Assembly (NCBI GenBank): GCA_948567375.1
Contig: OX419755.1
Coordinates: 56,989,945 to 57,053,944 of the forward strand
Length of the DNA stretch: 64,000 nucleotides
From: Lunularia cruciata
Taxonomy: Eukaryota; Streptophyta; Marchantiopsida; Lunulariales; Lunulariaceae
Reading direction: 5' to 3'
Shown one piece after another: positions 46,215 through 59,380 of the stretch (position 1 is its first letter; every line of letters begins with the position of its first letter). Under the pieces are notes generated by a model, which made no database searches, had not been told where the DNA came from, and saw only the letters and a program-made list of their open reading frames with translations. The position numbers and the translations under genes are program-made.

Positions 46215-49200
46215 TGATGTGGTGCATGGGTGGACACTCACCTCCATATAAATGTCTTATTCATTGCATGTCATTGCAAAGCACTTGGCCATTGATTGAA
46301 TTTGAACATTTGCAACTAAAGTACATTTCTCCATCCACTTTGAATTGTTTGACAAGAGGAAATAAAGTCCCAACTACTAATCATACATATCATTTAAACC
46401 CTTTTGTTGCAAGGATGTGTGAAATTCTATTTCACTCTTCTTTGTCAAGCCAAGAAACTTCTTCACTCAAAATGTCTAACTCTCTTTGTATACTTAATTG
46501 TAGATCCTAAACTAGTCTCCCATAGGTTTGTACCCTTGGCCACACACACCATTTCTATTATGCCCAAATTGATCAAGTGTGAGTGCAAATTAAATCCACA
46601 CTAGGGATTGCAAATTTCATATATTTCTCTTTTTGAAAACATCATGTTCTCAATGAGATCAAGTAAAGCAAGAAAAGATTTAATGTCCATTTGCTCTAGC
46701 TATTTGGAAGAACATGGATTTGCATCTCAAAAGAATTTACAAGCAAACTTTGTCATGTTGTAAAAGATTTGGTTGAGCAAGTATCTTTAGGAATGAACAA
46801 AATACCACCAATCATTATTAGATTGTCCTCCATCTCAAAACCAAAATCATCCAAATCACTCAAGGCTCTAACATATATTCTAAACTTGTCAAAACAACCA
46901 TAATCAAATCCTCATTTAGCAAAGTCAATATTGCTTTCTCTTTCTCTATTGGATACTTGATGCCACATGCATCTCTTAATTTATTTCATAAGTAATTATT
47001 GTGTGCTAAGCTGTGCATCTTTTAGGTGCCTTTCACAAAAGAGTTTTCACATAATCTATAAACCCAAGTGCCTTCACAAAAGAGTTTTCATGTAATTTAT
47101 AAACCCACTAACCCACACTAAACAATTACCCACTCAACGGGATCAAACTAGATAATCCACTTAATAAGATTGAACAACTCACATGCACCATGAAAAGTTT
47201 TAGTAAACATGCAAATTCAAGAAACATAAAAAAATAAAATGGCCACAAGCCATGTAAATTGAGTCCAACCCTCTAAATTCCTTGTTTCCTAAGGTTAAGA
47301 CACATGATCTTCTCTTTTCAAATTCAAAGACCATTTGCAATTAAGGGTCTAATAGATGCTTATGGGTTCATTAAGAGTTATGGCTAGACCTTGTAACCCC
47401 CTCCAATCTATATGGTCACAAAAATTATGTAAAATTCTGTGATGTAAAAGTGCTACAAGTCCATAGCAATTTTATGTCTATAGGTGCTCTCCACACAATA
47501 TTAAGGTAACTTTTCTTTGCCCACCATAAAGAATTTTCTTGGATGGGTTAGAATTTTCTTGATCCCCATAAATTATTTTGCAAGAGCTCTACTAGCAACA
47601 AAGAAAGTGTACTTGAAACCCCTATTATGAACCTAAAATGCATAAGTGCTAGAAATATTTAATGAGGAAGGACAAAGTTACCTTTGGACTCTTTAGCATG
47701 CAAGTTTTGCATGCATGATGTAGGTCCCAATTGACATTGCTTGTTCTTGTTCTACATATGTTTTCATTATCTTCTTTTTGTGCTTGATTCATTTTCTAGC
47801 TTGCTCAATTATTATGTAAGTTAATACTCTTTAAACATATTCTTTCATGAATGTAACATTTCTTAAAACTCAAATGTAAAATCAAAATTTAATCATTTTT
47901 AGAATGAGGTCCTCAAGTTTGCCTTGAAACATAAGATCCCTACTAAAACTTGAAGGTAAAGTTTAGTTGTCTGAAAAATAAACAGTGTAAATAGTAGCGG
48001 AAGATAATGACTTACTTAAAGTAGTTATCTATATACTGTATATAAAACCATAAAATTACCTAATATACCTTCTAAACTAAACTATATATCTATATGTCCA
48101 TAGTTTAATTTAGTTTACAAATAAAGGATTTTTTATTATAAATTCATATTTTTTATTTGAATGATTTGGAATTATTTGAAACATAATAAAAAAATTTCTA
48201 AATAAAAAATATTGTGAGAAATACATATTTTTAGAAATAGATTATTTTATAATTAAAATATCTATCTTGTATACTCAATATTTGTTAAAAAACTAGGTGC
48301 AGTATATAAATGCAGATATACTCAATCTTCCTCTTATTTAAACTTTCATTCACTATAGGGGTCGGTACTGGTAGATTGTTTAACGGCTGAATATGATTTA
48401 ACATGCTGATAATTTGGTTAGTTTGGGTAATTCCAGTGAGATAATACAAATCAATAGTTCTTAGAAAAATATCACATCCACGCCATGGGAGTTTTAAAGT
48501 GGCCTGTCTAACGTCTAGAAAACTTTACCTTTGGTATTATCATATTTTTGTCCTTTGATTATTTTGAGGAAGAGTTTATTGATTGATCATATCATTGTTT
48601 GTATGAGAGAAATACATCTTGATGCAAAGACCGTGTTGAAAGTCATTCTCCCTTATCGAGTCTACTCTACATGCTTCCCTTTGATTAGTGGTAATAACTC
48701 TGATAAATAAATAAGTGAAATAAATTGCGTTTCTTTCTAAGAGAATCATACTAGTAAATCAAATGTTCTGATGTAAGCATTCTTACCATTAAAAGACTCT
48801 GTATAAAGAAATCATACTGCTTGAATATGTTTATCCATTGATCAGGAAATCATAATATGATAAGTGGTCATAACTCTCTCTTGACCGCCCTGAACTTTCC
48901 GTATGTGGGAAACTAGAGGGTATGATCATTGCAACACGTCTCTGTATGCAATACAGAACATAGTCATAATCTTGTAGATGTCGGGGCCCTAATTGGCAAA
49001 ACGTGATGCTTGAACAAGTTGGTAAAAGGCGACCGCTTAGGAAAAATGAAGGATGGGAAGACCCCATCAACCCGTACAAGGGAGAGAAAAAAAGGTAACA
49101 TGGGGCTAAGCCCCAAACGTGATGCTTGAACAAGGAGGATATTAGGATTGGAATAGATTATGCTTGGTGTTAATGTCACAATTGAACTAAAGATATTAGT

Positions 49201-50842
49201 TTGGCTTTATGAGACGCACATATCAGAGGTTTCAATTAGCCTGCTCCGGAATTTAGTGGGGAAATCGTAAGATTTGTTCGGGTGATCTTGCCAAAATGTA
49301 TGGGATGTGTTAGCAACATACTCCCAAAAATTATATGGAATTAATGAACTTTTCTTTGTTACTCTGGAAAAGTAAAAAAGAATATGAAAAACATTTAGAG
49401 CTTATTATGGATGTCCCATTTAAATATATGAATGTCCATTCCATTCCCAGAGCAACTCCGTAAATTTCGGGATTGAAACCTCCTATTCCCTCCTAGTGTT
49501 AAATAGGGGGACATTTTACTCTCATAGTAAACCTTAATTAACGTATAAGCAAGTTCACCATTCCTGCTCCTACACGGAAGCTGAAAACCCTATTATATAT
49601 AACAACGGTCACACCTGTTGCTGAGCAAAAAAGTATGCTATACATTTTTACTACAAGAATTAAGAAATTTAGAAAGATGCTAAATGTGGGTATTCACTTT
49701 TGGAGTCCAAGATAAGATGTGGTCATTTAAAGCAAGATCAGCCCTTGGGCTTCTGCTTAGAAGACTTTCACAAATCTGTTAGGGAAATGAAAAAGATCAA
49801 TGAAAAAGCTTATGTTCTCAGCGGGAAACGTGGTTGTTAATCCCGTGAACAAGATGCTGGTCTAACGCGCTGCACATAGTGCTCAAGGACTTATTCCTCT
49901 CTAAACTTAAATCTCATCATCCAAAGGAATATTCCAATGATAAATATAAACAATTTTTATGCATGGTAATTTTTAGTTTCTTTTGAGTAATTGTTGAACC
50001 TGAAGGACACACAACTGAATCTCGTATCTTACTTAGTATTACGCGGCCCCTTGATCAAGCGCGGCCTTTTCATCTTGTAGCCTTGTAGGTTTAAGTTTGT
50101 GCCCCCACAAAGTAATCACATAATCTAACTAATAATTCACGTTCCATATCAAATGATTTGGGTATTTTCCATCTTGCTTATTTGTAAAGCATGTAACATA
50201 GGTAACACAATACTTACTTTCCACTTTTAAGATCACATTGGTGCAACAAGAGAGAGAAATGAGAGAAAGTATATTATCATATTTTGGAGAGTTCACTTAC
50301 ATACATCATCACATGAGTGAATAGTGAATTTTGTTTGTTTCTCAATTTCGGTTCCATTGGTACCTAGATTGAAGGATATGGAGAATTGAGTAGAAAGTTA
50401 TGAGAAATTTTAGTTTTTTTAAGGTTAGAGTGATTAATTCACATTGAGTGTGATGGGTCGGGATTTTTATTCCTAATCTCTTGGTATTCATGCTTGAGTT
50501 CCATGAGAACTTAGTTTGAAATTTTTTGAGATGGAAATTGAAAGTTATGAGAGTTTAGAGTTTTTAGGGTTTGGAGAGATAACATTTATTCATGTGAGTT
50601 GGGAGGTAAGGGGTTGTGGTTTTGCAAGTATGGAGAGATGTAGAGAGGAGAATTGTGTGTTACAATTGTTATTCTTGTGCTAGCCATGACTACATTTCCC
50701 CGTGTGAGGCCGCCCAAAGTGGCTTAGGATACACCATGCTCGATGTGTCACTAACGCTTTACCTTGTAAGGAGTAAAGATTCATGTGGGAAGGATGCACA
50801 AGGACTATGATTGGACCACTTGGGATGTTCATGTGAGGTGAG
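46215..50842. other. AT-rich intergenic sequence, no gene seen
   Basis: No transposon domain or convincing exon. A direct repeat of about 40 bp lies at 47028-47107 (two copies of CACAAAAGAGTTTTCA plus flanks). AACGTGATGCTTGAACAAG occurs twice, near 48999 and 49118. TGGGGCT-A-AGCCCCA is a short palindrome near 49100. Short frames here are not supported. Confidence 0.5.
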
Positions 50843-51396
50843 TGTAATGTTCCGAGCACAAGAGAACCTCCAAGAGAAACATAAAAGAAGAAACACAAGA
50901 GAACGCAAGCTTTCATCACTCAATACTCAGATGCCTCAAAGAAGCACCTTGTCTTTATTATATAACAAAGAGTATCTCCTCAAAGGGAGCTCCACCCTTG
51001 GATCAGATACATGGATTGGTGATATTTCAATGAGCCCCACCCTTAGATTAGTTGTATGGATTGGTGACATGTCAATCTTTGTCCTAACTAGTTGGTCAAA
51101 CAAGTTTGACTAGAGGGAGTCTTTCTATAAGAAGCTTAAAACAACATGGGTAAAGTATTGTTGGAAAGCTCTTGATTGGACAACTACTTCAATTTTCTGG
51201 GCCTAATTCATCCATTTAGGCTTCCAAAATTGGCTCTAAAGTTTTTAGGGTGTTTTTGACCTCTGCTCTATTAATGGAAGTACTCTTTTGGTGACACTGT
51301 TATCTGATCTACTTAGACCATGATATATGATATCCTTCCATATATTACCAAGCCAATTGCTACCTTTAGATAATATATCTAGCAAATGGTATTATA
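50843..51396 (-). mobile_element. Solo LTR of the E3 chromovirus family
   Basis: The reverse complement runs TATAATACC to ATTACA and matches the E3 LTRs with internal deletions (554 bp against 733). The flanks GTGAG and GCCAG share only three of five bases, so the target duplication is doubtful. It lies just upstream of the RT pseudogene. Confidence 0.75.
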
Positions 51397-52853
51397 GCCA
51401 GCGACCACATCAACTATGGTGATCCTTGGGATTATGCACACTTCCTCTATTCCTTTGTTGACCATTCCAAGGATATTGATCAAGTCAATGAGAGTGGTTA
51501 GCATCTCAAGCAAGTTGTACCTTGGAGTTATTTGAGACAAGTTTCCATATCCATGTCTGTTCCACAAGCTACCCGTACACTCCATGATGAGGCTAGACAT
51601 GCTTTTCACCTACCACTTGATTGTTTAGACATGATCCCTCAAACGAGTTAGCATGGTTTTTATTCCTCTTACTCCCACAATGATGCCTTTGTTATGCTAG
51701 AAGGAGACATGCGGGGCATAGAGCAGTAGTTATTAGATTTTGTTGATTCCAAGGGAAGGATTGGGTTGCCCTACAAGAGGAATTGGGTAGGGCTACACAT
51801 TTTAGGAGATAGGTTCTACCACATGATACCACAAAGTCTACTCAATTACGATAGTGTAGGACATTAGGTTAGGTGGGAGAGTTTGGTAGAGTTGCACAAG
51901 TGCTGCACCGTTTGTCTATGGCTAGTCCCACTGATGAGACTATCTCTTCTCTATGCTCACTACATCTTATGGCAAGAGAGGGAGTACTATTAGAATCTTA
52001 AATTATCAGCCTGAGAAACTTTTATGTCTTGATAGGTTGCTTTTTGCACAAGAATTGTGCATTACCCCTCATCTCTATTGAGGAGGCTTGTCAAGGATGG
52101 TATAGAGCATGAGCATCTTAGAGATTACTTTCAGGCAAATGATCCTTCTAGTGGATTTATCAAGCTATTTCAAGTAGTTGCATTAGTAACAAGAGGAGAT
52201 ATTCCTATGTTAGTTAGTCAAGTGTTACATGCTAGTAAACTTCTTGTGATGGAGAAGGACATGGGAGTATTAGACCAGTTGCTATTGGAGAGATCTTTTG
52301 CACTTGGTTAGCCACACCATTGTCCTTCAACATCAATCTCAATTCTTAGAGCACCTCAATCTATATCAATTTGGAGTAGCTACACTTGGAGGTTATGAGG
52401 CTATATCTTTAGATATTAGGGGACTCTTATATATCCATCTGGAGTGGGTTGTCCTATAGGTGGATGTTGAGAATGCTTTTAATAGCATCTCTTGGGCATC
52501 CATCTTTAGAGAGCTTAGGGAGGCTTATGGATCCTTAGTGAGTCTCATTCCTTTTGTGTGGTTGTTATATGACTCTCTTACTTCCCTTTACTACCTGCAT
52601 GGTTGGTCGCAAGAGAGAGTCACCTTTGAATCAATTTTTGGTGCTTGATAGAGAGATCTTTTAAGGAGACCTTTGTTTGCCATGGCTCACTTCAAAGCTC
52701 TCTTACCTACTACTTTGGTAATGCTAGGTTGTGTATTTCCCTCATTGGTAGACAATATACACATTATGGGCCATATAGATCAGATTAGACAAGCCTTTGA
52801 TCACTTGACTACCAAGCTACATCTTTTAGGTATGAGAGTCCAAGTGTCAAAGA
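51397..52853 (+). pseudogene. Non-LTR-type reverse transcriptase gene, 5' part
   Basis: Decayed coding sequence. 52057-52311 reads LLRRLVKDGIEHEHLRDYFQ and GFIKLFQVVALVTRGDIPML. 52460-52648 reads the first catalytic block MDVENAFNSISWASIFREL, in which the Asp and AFN are typical of RTs that are not LTR-type. 52673-52858 reads FAMAHFKALLPTTLV, then the region where other members have ADD (here VDNIH), then LHLLGMRVQVSK. It belongs to a family of large RT proteins seen in plants and algae (recalled). E3 interrupts it at 52853 and it resumes at 59381. Confidence 0.7.
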
Positions 52854-53586
52854 TGTAATACACCAATAGCTAGATATATTATCTAGAGGTGGAAAATTGA
52901 CTTGCGTTAGCAAGTCATCTAGAAGGATGTTAGGTATGATTGGTTAGGTAGATCAAATAGAGGTGTTACAAAAAGAGCACTTCTACTAATAGAGCAAGAG
53001 CCAAAAATATCTTGAAAATGTAATACCAATGGCTAGACATATGATCTAGAGGTAAAAATTGGATTAGTAACATCTGGGAGGATGTTATAGATAATATACT
53101 AAGTGGATCAGATAGAGATTTACCAAGAGAGTAATTTTACTAATAGTGCAAGAGTTGAGAATAGCTTGAAAACTTCATAGTCAAATTTGGAGGCCTAAAT
53201 GGATGAATTAGACCTCAAAAATGTGCAGCTTTTCCTCCAACAAAGGAACGGTTGGCCTTCCCTTCCCCTAGTTGTCTCATCTAGAGCTTTCCAACAATAC
53301 TTCATCCATATAATTTGGAGATTCTTACAAGAAGATTCCTTCTAGTCAAAGATGGTTTTACCAACCATATAGGATCAGGACCAACATGTCACCCATGCAT
53401 GTAGCTAATCAAAGGGTGGAGCTTAGTAACATGTCATAAATCCATGTATCTAATCGAAGGGAGAAGCTTCCTTTAGGGCTGTCCTTTGTGTTATATAATA
53501 CAAGCAAGGTGCTCCTTTGGGTGCATTCAAAGATTGAGTGTGAAGCTTGTGTTTTTCTTAAGGTCTCTTATCCTTGGAAGATTACA
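52854..53586 (+). repeat. 5' LTR of E3
   Basis: 733 bp, TGTAATAC to ATTACA, so that the ends form a short inverted repeat. An internal partial duplication is visible: CCAATRGCTAGAYATATDATC occurs near its start and again about 160 bp on. Confidence 0.92.
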
Positions 53587-53587
53587 A

Positions 53588-53599
53588 TGGTATTAGAGC
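53588..53599 (+). other. E3 primer-binding site
   Basis: TGGTATTAGAGC, one mismatch from the initiator tRNA-Met primer site, begins 1 bp after the 5' LTR. Confidence 0.88.
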
Positions 53600-54186
53600 A
53601 GTTGTTTCAATCCAAGAGAGTGGATCATTCCTCTTGGAAGAACATGGACTACTAAGACTGAGTAAATTTTGAGGAGAGACAACATAACGCAATTGATAGA
53701 TTAGGAGAGCACTAGAGAGAGGATGAGATGGAGGCTCCAAGAGGACAATATTTGGCACCCTAATTTTCATTCTTGAATTCATTCCATATCAAGATTATGT
53801 ACATCTAGTGTGAGCAAGTGAGAATATATCTCATTTTACATTTTGGAGCAAAGTTCATGGATATAGTGATGAATTCACCAAACTTGGTGATTTTGCCAGT
53901 AGTGATCTATGATAAGAAGTGGGATTTGACAATCCACATTTTGTTGTGATGGATTTTAATATACCAAAACCTCTCCCTTTTAACACTCAAGTAGAAATTT
54001 GTTATGTGGTTAGACCAAAAGTAATGTTTAGGGATTTCATTGTCCATAATTTTGGTGAGGAATATTATCAATGAGTGATAGAGTATGAAGTTCCAATGGT
54101 GGTCCCAATAGTGTGTGCCCTTTCTTGATTATATCAACCCTTTATTGAAGCAAGAAGTAAAAATTGAGTAGTTTTTGTGTAGGAAT

Positions 54187-55200
54187 CATGGATCTGCAAT
54201 TACAAGAGTTGATGCAAGGAATGTTGAATGAGTTTTGAGAGATCAAGATGACCATGGAGACATTGCAAAGTCAAGTACATACTTTCAAGAATGAGTAGGC
54301 AATGCACAAAGGGGAGTCACCCCAAAATCCAATACCAATGATTGAAGTACATGGAGAGTCACTCATGCCAATGACATTGACCCCAATCAACAATGAAGCC
54401 ATATTGTTATTGCGGACATAAGGCTCAACATGAAATATTGAGCCTTATAAAGGACAATGGTCCATGGGAGTAGTGGAGAATTGGATTTCAAGAATGAATA
54501 GATATTTTTGATTTTTCACCATTGAAATCACCAATCATTCCGCAAACATGTTTGCATGTGGGTACTTGATTGATAAAGCCCTCACATGGTATGATGCTTG
54601 GGAACAATTGATGTTGGCAAAAGGAAGAGAGGTCACTTGGACAACCCATGCAAGAATGACTACTTAAGAACTTCCAATCTGTGGATTTTGTTTAGATGGC
54701 CCGCACCCGACTAGGGAGGTTGAAGTAGAAGAATAGTGTACAAGAGTAAGTGGAGGCATTCCTTGATCTAAAAGTTGGAATAATCAACATGAGTCCAACA
54801 AAAGCTCTAGACAATTTCAAATGAGGGTTAAAGGAGAAAATTTGCCAAGAAGTAATGGTACAAAATCCTCACATGGTTTTTGAAGCCATTGCTTGTGCTT
54901 AAAGCATAACAAGTGTGCTTGGAAGAGGTGAAGAGGTAGTCTCGACTCAACATTATCAGGCTGAAACATAACACTTTGGTGGACCAATTCCTATGAAATT
55001 GGATAACATTTTGTTCTGAGAATGAGAAGCACAACTGCTCCAAGGGGAATAGGGATAACTTGAAGGAAGAAAAGATGGGATCTCACACAAAGAAGGGACT
55101 CAAGTAGAACAACGTCGTTGTTAAAATTGCAGTTGAGTTGGGCACTTAGCTATCAATTGTCGTACTCAATTTCCTAGAAGCCCTTGGCCTCTATATAAGT
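54187..55200 (+). pseudogene. E3 Gag
   Basis: It starts near MDLQLQELMQGMLNEF and continues through broken frames, with NHSANMFACGYLIDKALTWY and DAWEQLMLAKGREVTW (Gag core), and a decayed knuckle near 55120-55160. Stops occur every few dozen codons. Confidence 0.7.
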
Positions 55201-55351
55201 AATATTTGAACAACATGGATAGATGATTTGAAGAAGAGGATGCAAAAATCACATTGGAAAATGAAGTTCACTAGTAAATGTACCTTGCAACCTTATTGGC
55301 TCAATCGAGAAGAAAAAAAGCAAGGAAAGGAAGAGGACAAGTGCACAAAGA

Positions 55352-55612
55352 GTGAAGAAGATAAACTCACAATTGATTATTGTAAATGGAATCCTAGAGG
55401 GCAATCAGGTGAGAGTGTTGATAGACCCTAAAGCAACAAAAAACTTCTTGTCTTGCTATATTGCAATAATGTTGGAGATGGATCTAGAGAAGGATGAGAA
55501 TGAAGAAGTAGAATTACCTAATGGGAAAACAAAGAGGATTGAATTTTTATCTAGAAAGGTGACACTCTCTATAGTAGATTATCAAGAGAAAATTGAGTGG
55601 CAAGTGATATAA
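55352..55612 (+). pseudogene. E3 protease
   Basis: An 86-codon frame reads QLIIVNGILEGNQVRVLIDP and KATKNFLSCYIAIMLEMDL. The expected active-site DSGA is altered to DPKA, so the protease is dead. The later EVELPNGKTKRIEF matches the flap region of related elements. Confidence 0.72.
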
Positions 55613-55857
55613 TTAGCTTGTTATGATGTAATCTTAAGTATGCTTTTGATGTAGCACTATAACCCTATGGTTGATTGGAGGAAGAAAGTAGTGAGAACTC
55701 ACCAATGGAAGATCATTGGGGTTAAAGAAAGAGATACAGGCAAGAATTACCTCTTTATGTCATAGGTACAACAACTATCTATAAGACAAATAGATATTTC
55801 ACGGGCCTAATAAGAGAAGTCCATGGTGCACAACTCAATAGACAAGTTCCTAAGAAA

Positions 55858-57260
55858 TTGAAAGATGTAGTCAATGAGTTTCAAAATGTCTTCTTTGATG
55901 ACCTACCTTCAAGATTACCACCAAAAAGGAGAGTGAATCACAAAATCAAGATAATTCCTAGGAAGACACCTCCTTGTAAGGCCCCATATCATCTATCACA
56001 TCATGAGTTGGAGGAGTGTAAGGCTAAAATTGAGGATATGCTTCATAAAGGGTTTATTTGACCCAACATATCACCATATAGAGCTTTGGTCTTATTTGTG
56101 AGAAAAGGATGGTATAATGCACACATGCATTGACTATCCTAAATTAACAAACGGTGAAGAACAAATATCCCTTACCCTGCATGGATGACTTGTTTGATTA
56201 ACTCAGCTAGGCAAGATAAGTCACCAAGCTTGACCTGTAGAGCGCTTACAATCAAATCTAGATTGCAAAGGAAGACATCCACAAAATTGCCTTTCAAACA
56301 AGGTATGGCTACTTTGAGTACTTGGTGATGTTGTTTGGCCTCACCAATGCACCGACCACTTTCATGAGTTTGATGAATGACATATTTTTTCCATAATTGG
56401 ATAAATCTATTATCATTTCTTAGATGACATCCTTGTTTATAGTAGGACAATGATGGAACACAAGCAACATTTACAAGAAGTCCTCTAGATTCTACAACAA
56501 AATCAGTTGTACGCCAAAATCTCAAAGTGCAATTTTGGCAAGTTTGAAGTAGACTATTTGGGGCATAGAGTAAGTGCAAAAGCTATCCAAGTGTTAATAA
56601 ATAAAACAGACGTCATTTCAGATGTTTCTTAAGATTGAATAGGTTCTATCATCAATTTATCAAGGACTTCTCCAAGGTTGCACAACCTCTAACAACACTA
56701 TGGCAAGGGGAAGAAATGGATGTAGAGAACCACACAAGAATAGCCTTTTAGGAATTGAAAGATGCATTATTACATGCACCAATCTTGAAATGGTATGACC
56801 CAAAATGGCTAATCAAGTTGGCTATGGATGCATCAAGCATATCAATAAGAGCAGTCTTACAATAAGAGTGGTACCCAATTGCATATTTTTCTCACAAGTT
56901 GTTAATGGCAAAATGCAACTACCACACCACCAAACAAGAAGAGTTGGCCCTTATCCTTGCAACCAAGAATTGGAAGCACTATCTTGGTGAGAAGGCATTT
57001 GTAGTGTAGACATACCACAAACCTTTAGTCTACCTCAAGACATAAAAATATCTATCTCATTGATAGATTTGATTGGCGGAATGGAGACAAAGGTTCAACA
57101 TGACAACCACATATGTGGAAGGCAAGAAGCAACTAGTAGATGCATTTACTCAAGTGCTTATGGTCAACAACCTAGTAGTAGAGGTCAAGATGAACCCCAA
57201 ATTTTGGCCATGGATTCTTGCTGCTATGAGATTTGATCCACAGATTGTAGGAGCTTGATA
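55858..57260 (+). pseudogene. E3 reverse transcriptase and RNase H
   Basis: 55858-56061 reads VVNEFQNVFFDDLPSRLPPK, RRVNHKIKIIPRKTPP and HHELEECKAKIEDMLHKGFI. After that come broken frames with the catalytic region near 56410-56450 (LDDILVYSRTM) and FGKFEVDYLGH near 56540. RNase H remains are at 56740-57150 (EGKKQLVDAFTQVL at the end). It is densely interrupted. Confidence 0.82.
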
Positions 57261-58300
57261 TTCAATGGTATCATTAGTACCCAAGGACTCACTTTTTGTG
57301 ATGGTAGGTTATAGATCCTGGATGACCCAGATATTAAAACCACCATCCTAGCATAATGTCATGATTTTGCCACTATAGGTCACATTGGCATAGATAAGAC
57401 TTTGGATGCAACAAAATGCTATTACTATTAGCTCAACAATGTGATGGAGTATGTTTGAAGCTACCTACTTGGTTAGCAAAATAAAGCTTCTAATCAAGCT
57501 CCTACATGACTCCTTCAACCATTTCCTACTCTTACACAATGATGGGGATAGGTAAGCATAGATCTAGTTTGTGAATTGCCCAATAACTTGTCTGAGTTTG
57601 ACTCCATTGTAGTCTTTTTTGATCAACTTAGCAAAATGATTCATGTGCCTCCTACAACCAAGGACATGACCACTCCACAATTAGGTCAATTGTACTTAGA
57701 TGTAGTCTTTTCTCACCATGGGTTGTCTCTAGTGCTCATCATTGATAGAGGCACTCAATTCACTAGTTTATTTTGGAGAATCTACTTTAGGTTCTTCAAA
57801 ACCAAATTGGCCATGTCCATGGCTTACCATCCATAGACTAATGGATAAATAGAGTGGGCTAATTGCACTATTTAAGACATACTCCATGGCTTCACCTTAG
57901 AGGAGTAAGAAAGATGTGACACCTTACTCCCATTGGTGAAATTTGCATACAACAATTTAGTGAATGTATCCACACAAGCCACACTATTCTTCCTCATGTA
58001 TAGAGAGCATCATTTCATACCTTTGAGCTTGATGAAGACCCACCCGATGGAGACCAAGGTAGATACCGTCAACACTTTTGTTCCAAAATCCAACAAGGAG
58101 TGAAGAACGCCAAAAAAAAGTTGAAGATTGCACAAAATAAACAAAAATAGTATGCAAATGCACATCACTAGCACCTAGAGTTCAATGTTGGGGATCAAGT
58201 ATGACTATCAGCAACCGTCTTCACATTAATTGGCATCCGCAAGCTCAGACCTTGTTTTGTTAGGCCTTTCTCCATCCGTCATCAAATTGGAGCAATAGCC
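57261..58300 (+). pseudogene. E3 integrase
   Basis: 57576-57836 is an open core segment: LSEFDSIVVFFDQLSKMIHV, then LVLIIDRGTQFTSLFWRIYF, where the second catalytic Asp is in IDRG, then AMSMAYHP. The DGQ(T)E site that follows is decayed (TNGxIEWANC). VPLSLMKTHPME-like sequence continues to 58080. Confidence 0.8.
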
Positions 58301-58435
58301 TATCACCTAGAGCTACCACCCCACATGAAGATCCATCCAGTATTCCATGTGTCCTTGCTACATAGATATGCATCCCAACCGCCACACTTTTCTTCCATAC
58401 AAGAAATTTGACCTTGTCTAACACTCATTGATGAC

Positions 58436-58663
58436 ATGGAAGAATATGAAGCCAAATGCATTTTCCAAAAATGCATCCATGGTACTCGACATCTATGTAT
58501 AGAATGTCTTGTACATTGGAAAGGGTACCCATTACATGAGGTAACATGGGAGCCAATAACCAACTTGATCAATGCACAAGTGTTAGTGAAATCTTTGAGC
58601 AACAACTTTGCAATGAGGACGTTGCATCTTAAAAGGGGAGAGGTTTGTAATACCAATAACTAG
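58436..58663 (+). CDS. E3 chromodomain
   Basis: An open 75-codon frame: MEEYEAKCIFQKCIHGTRHL, then VHWKGYPLHEVTWEP and AQVLVKSLSNNF. The aromatic positions Y, W (in HWKG) and W (in TWEP) of the chromodomain cage are present. The frame runs through the polypurine tract (AAAAGGGGAGAGG) into the 3' LTR, the same layout as in E2. It is the C-terminal end of a dead polyprotein. Confidence 0.85.
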   Translation: MEEYEAKCIFQKCIHGTRHLCIECLVHWKGYPLHEVTWEPITNLINAQVLVKSLSNNFAMRTLHLKRGEVCNTNN

Positions 58664-59380
58664 ATATATTATCTAGAGGTGAAAATTGGTAATATCTAGA
58701 AGAATGGTAGGTATGATGCGCTAAATAGATCAAATAGAGGTATCACAAAAAGAGCACTTCTACGAATAGAGCAAGAGCAAAACATAGCTTGAAAATATAA
58801 TACCAATGGCTAGAGATATGATCTAGAGAAATATGAACATTGGATTGGTAACATCTGGGAGGATGTTATAGATAATAGACTATGTAGATCAGATAGAGAT
58901 ATCACTAAGAGAGTATATTAATAGGACAAGAATCAAGATTAGCTTGAAAACTTCAGTCAATTTTGGGGGCTTAAACTGATGAATTAGACCTAAAAAATGC
59001 ACAACTTCCCCTCCAACAAAGGAAGTTAGGCCTTCCCTCCCTTAGGTTTGTCTCATCAAGAGCTTTCCAATGGTACCTCACCCACGTGATTTGGAGATTC
59101 CTACAAGAAGATTCCTTAAAGATTCCCTTTGGTCAAAGATGATTTTACCAACCAAATGGGATGGACATGTCACCCATGCATACAACTTATCTAAGGATGG
59201 AGCTTGCTAACATGTCACCAATCCATGTATCTGATCCAAGGGAGGAGCTTCTTTTTGGGGAGTCTCCTTTGCTATATTATACAATCAAGGTGCTCCTTTG
59301 GGGGCATCAAAGGATTGAGTGTGAAGGTTGTGTTCTTCTCTTGTGTTTCTCTTCAGGTCTCTTATGCTTAGAAGATTACA
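58646..59380 (+). repeat. 3' LTR of E3
   Basis: 735 bp from TGTAATACC to GATTACA, preceded by a polypurine tract. It aligns with 52854-53586 over its full length. Confidence 0.92.

Larger units (their letters stand above)
52854..59380 (+). mobile_element. Ty3/gypsy chromovirus E3
   Basis: Complete structure: 5' LTR 52854-53586, primer site, gag, protease, RT, RNase H, integrase, chromodomain, polypurine tract, 3' LTR 58646-59380. The flanks AAAGA (52849-52853) and AAAGG (59381-59385) are a one-mismatch target duplication. The LTRs have diverged by many substitutions and indels, and pol holds dozens of stops, so the insertion is old. Confidence 0.93.

Noticed and set aside
50616-50810. 64-codon Cys-containing frame beside the solo LTR
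   Set aside because: No homology recognised and no sign of continuation on either side.
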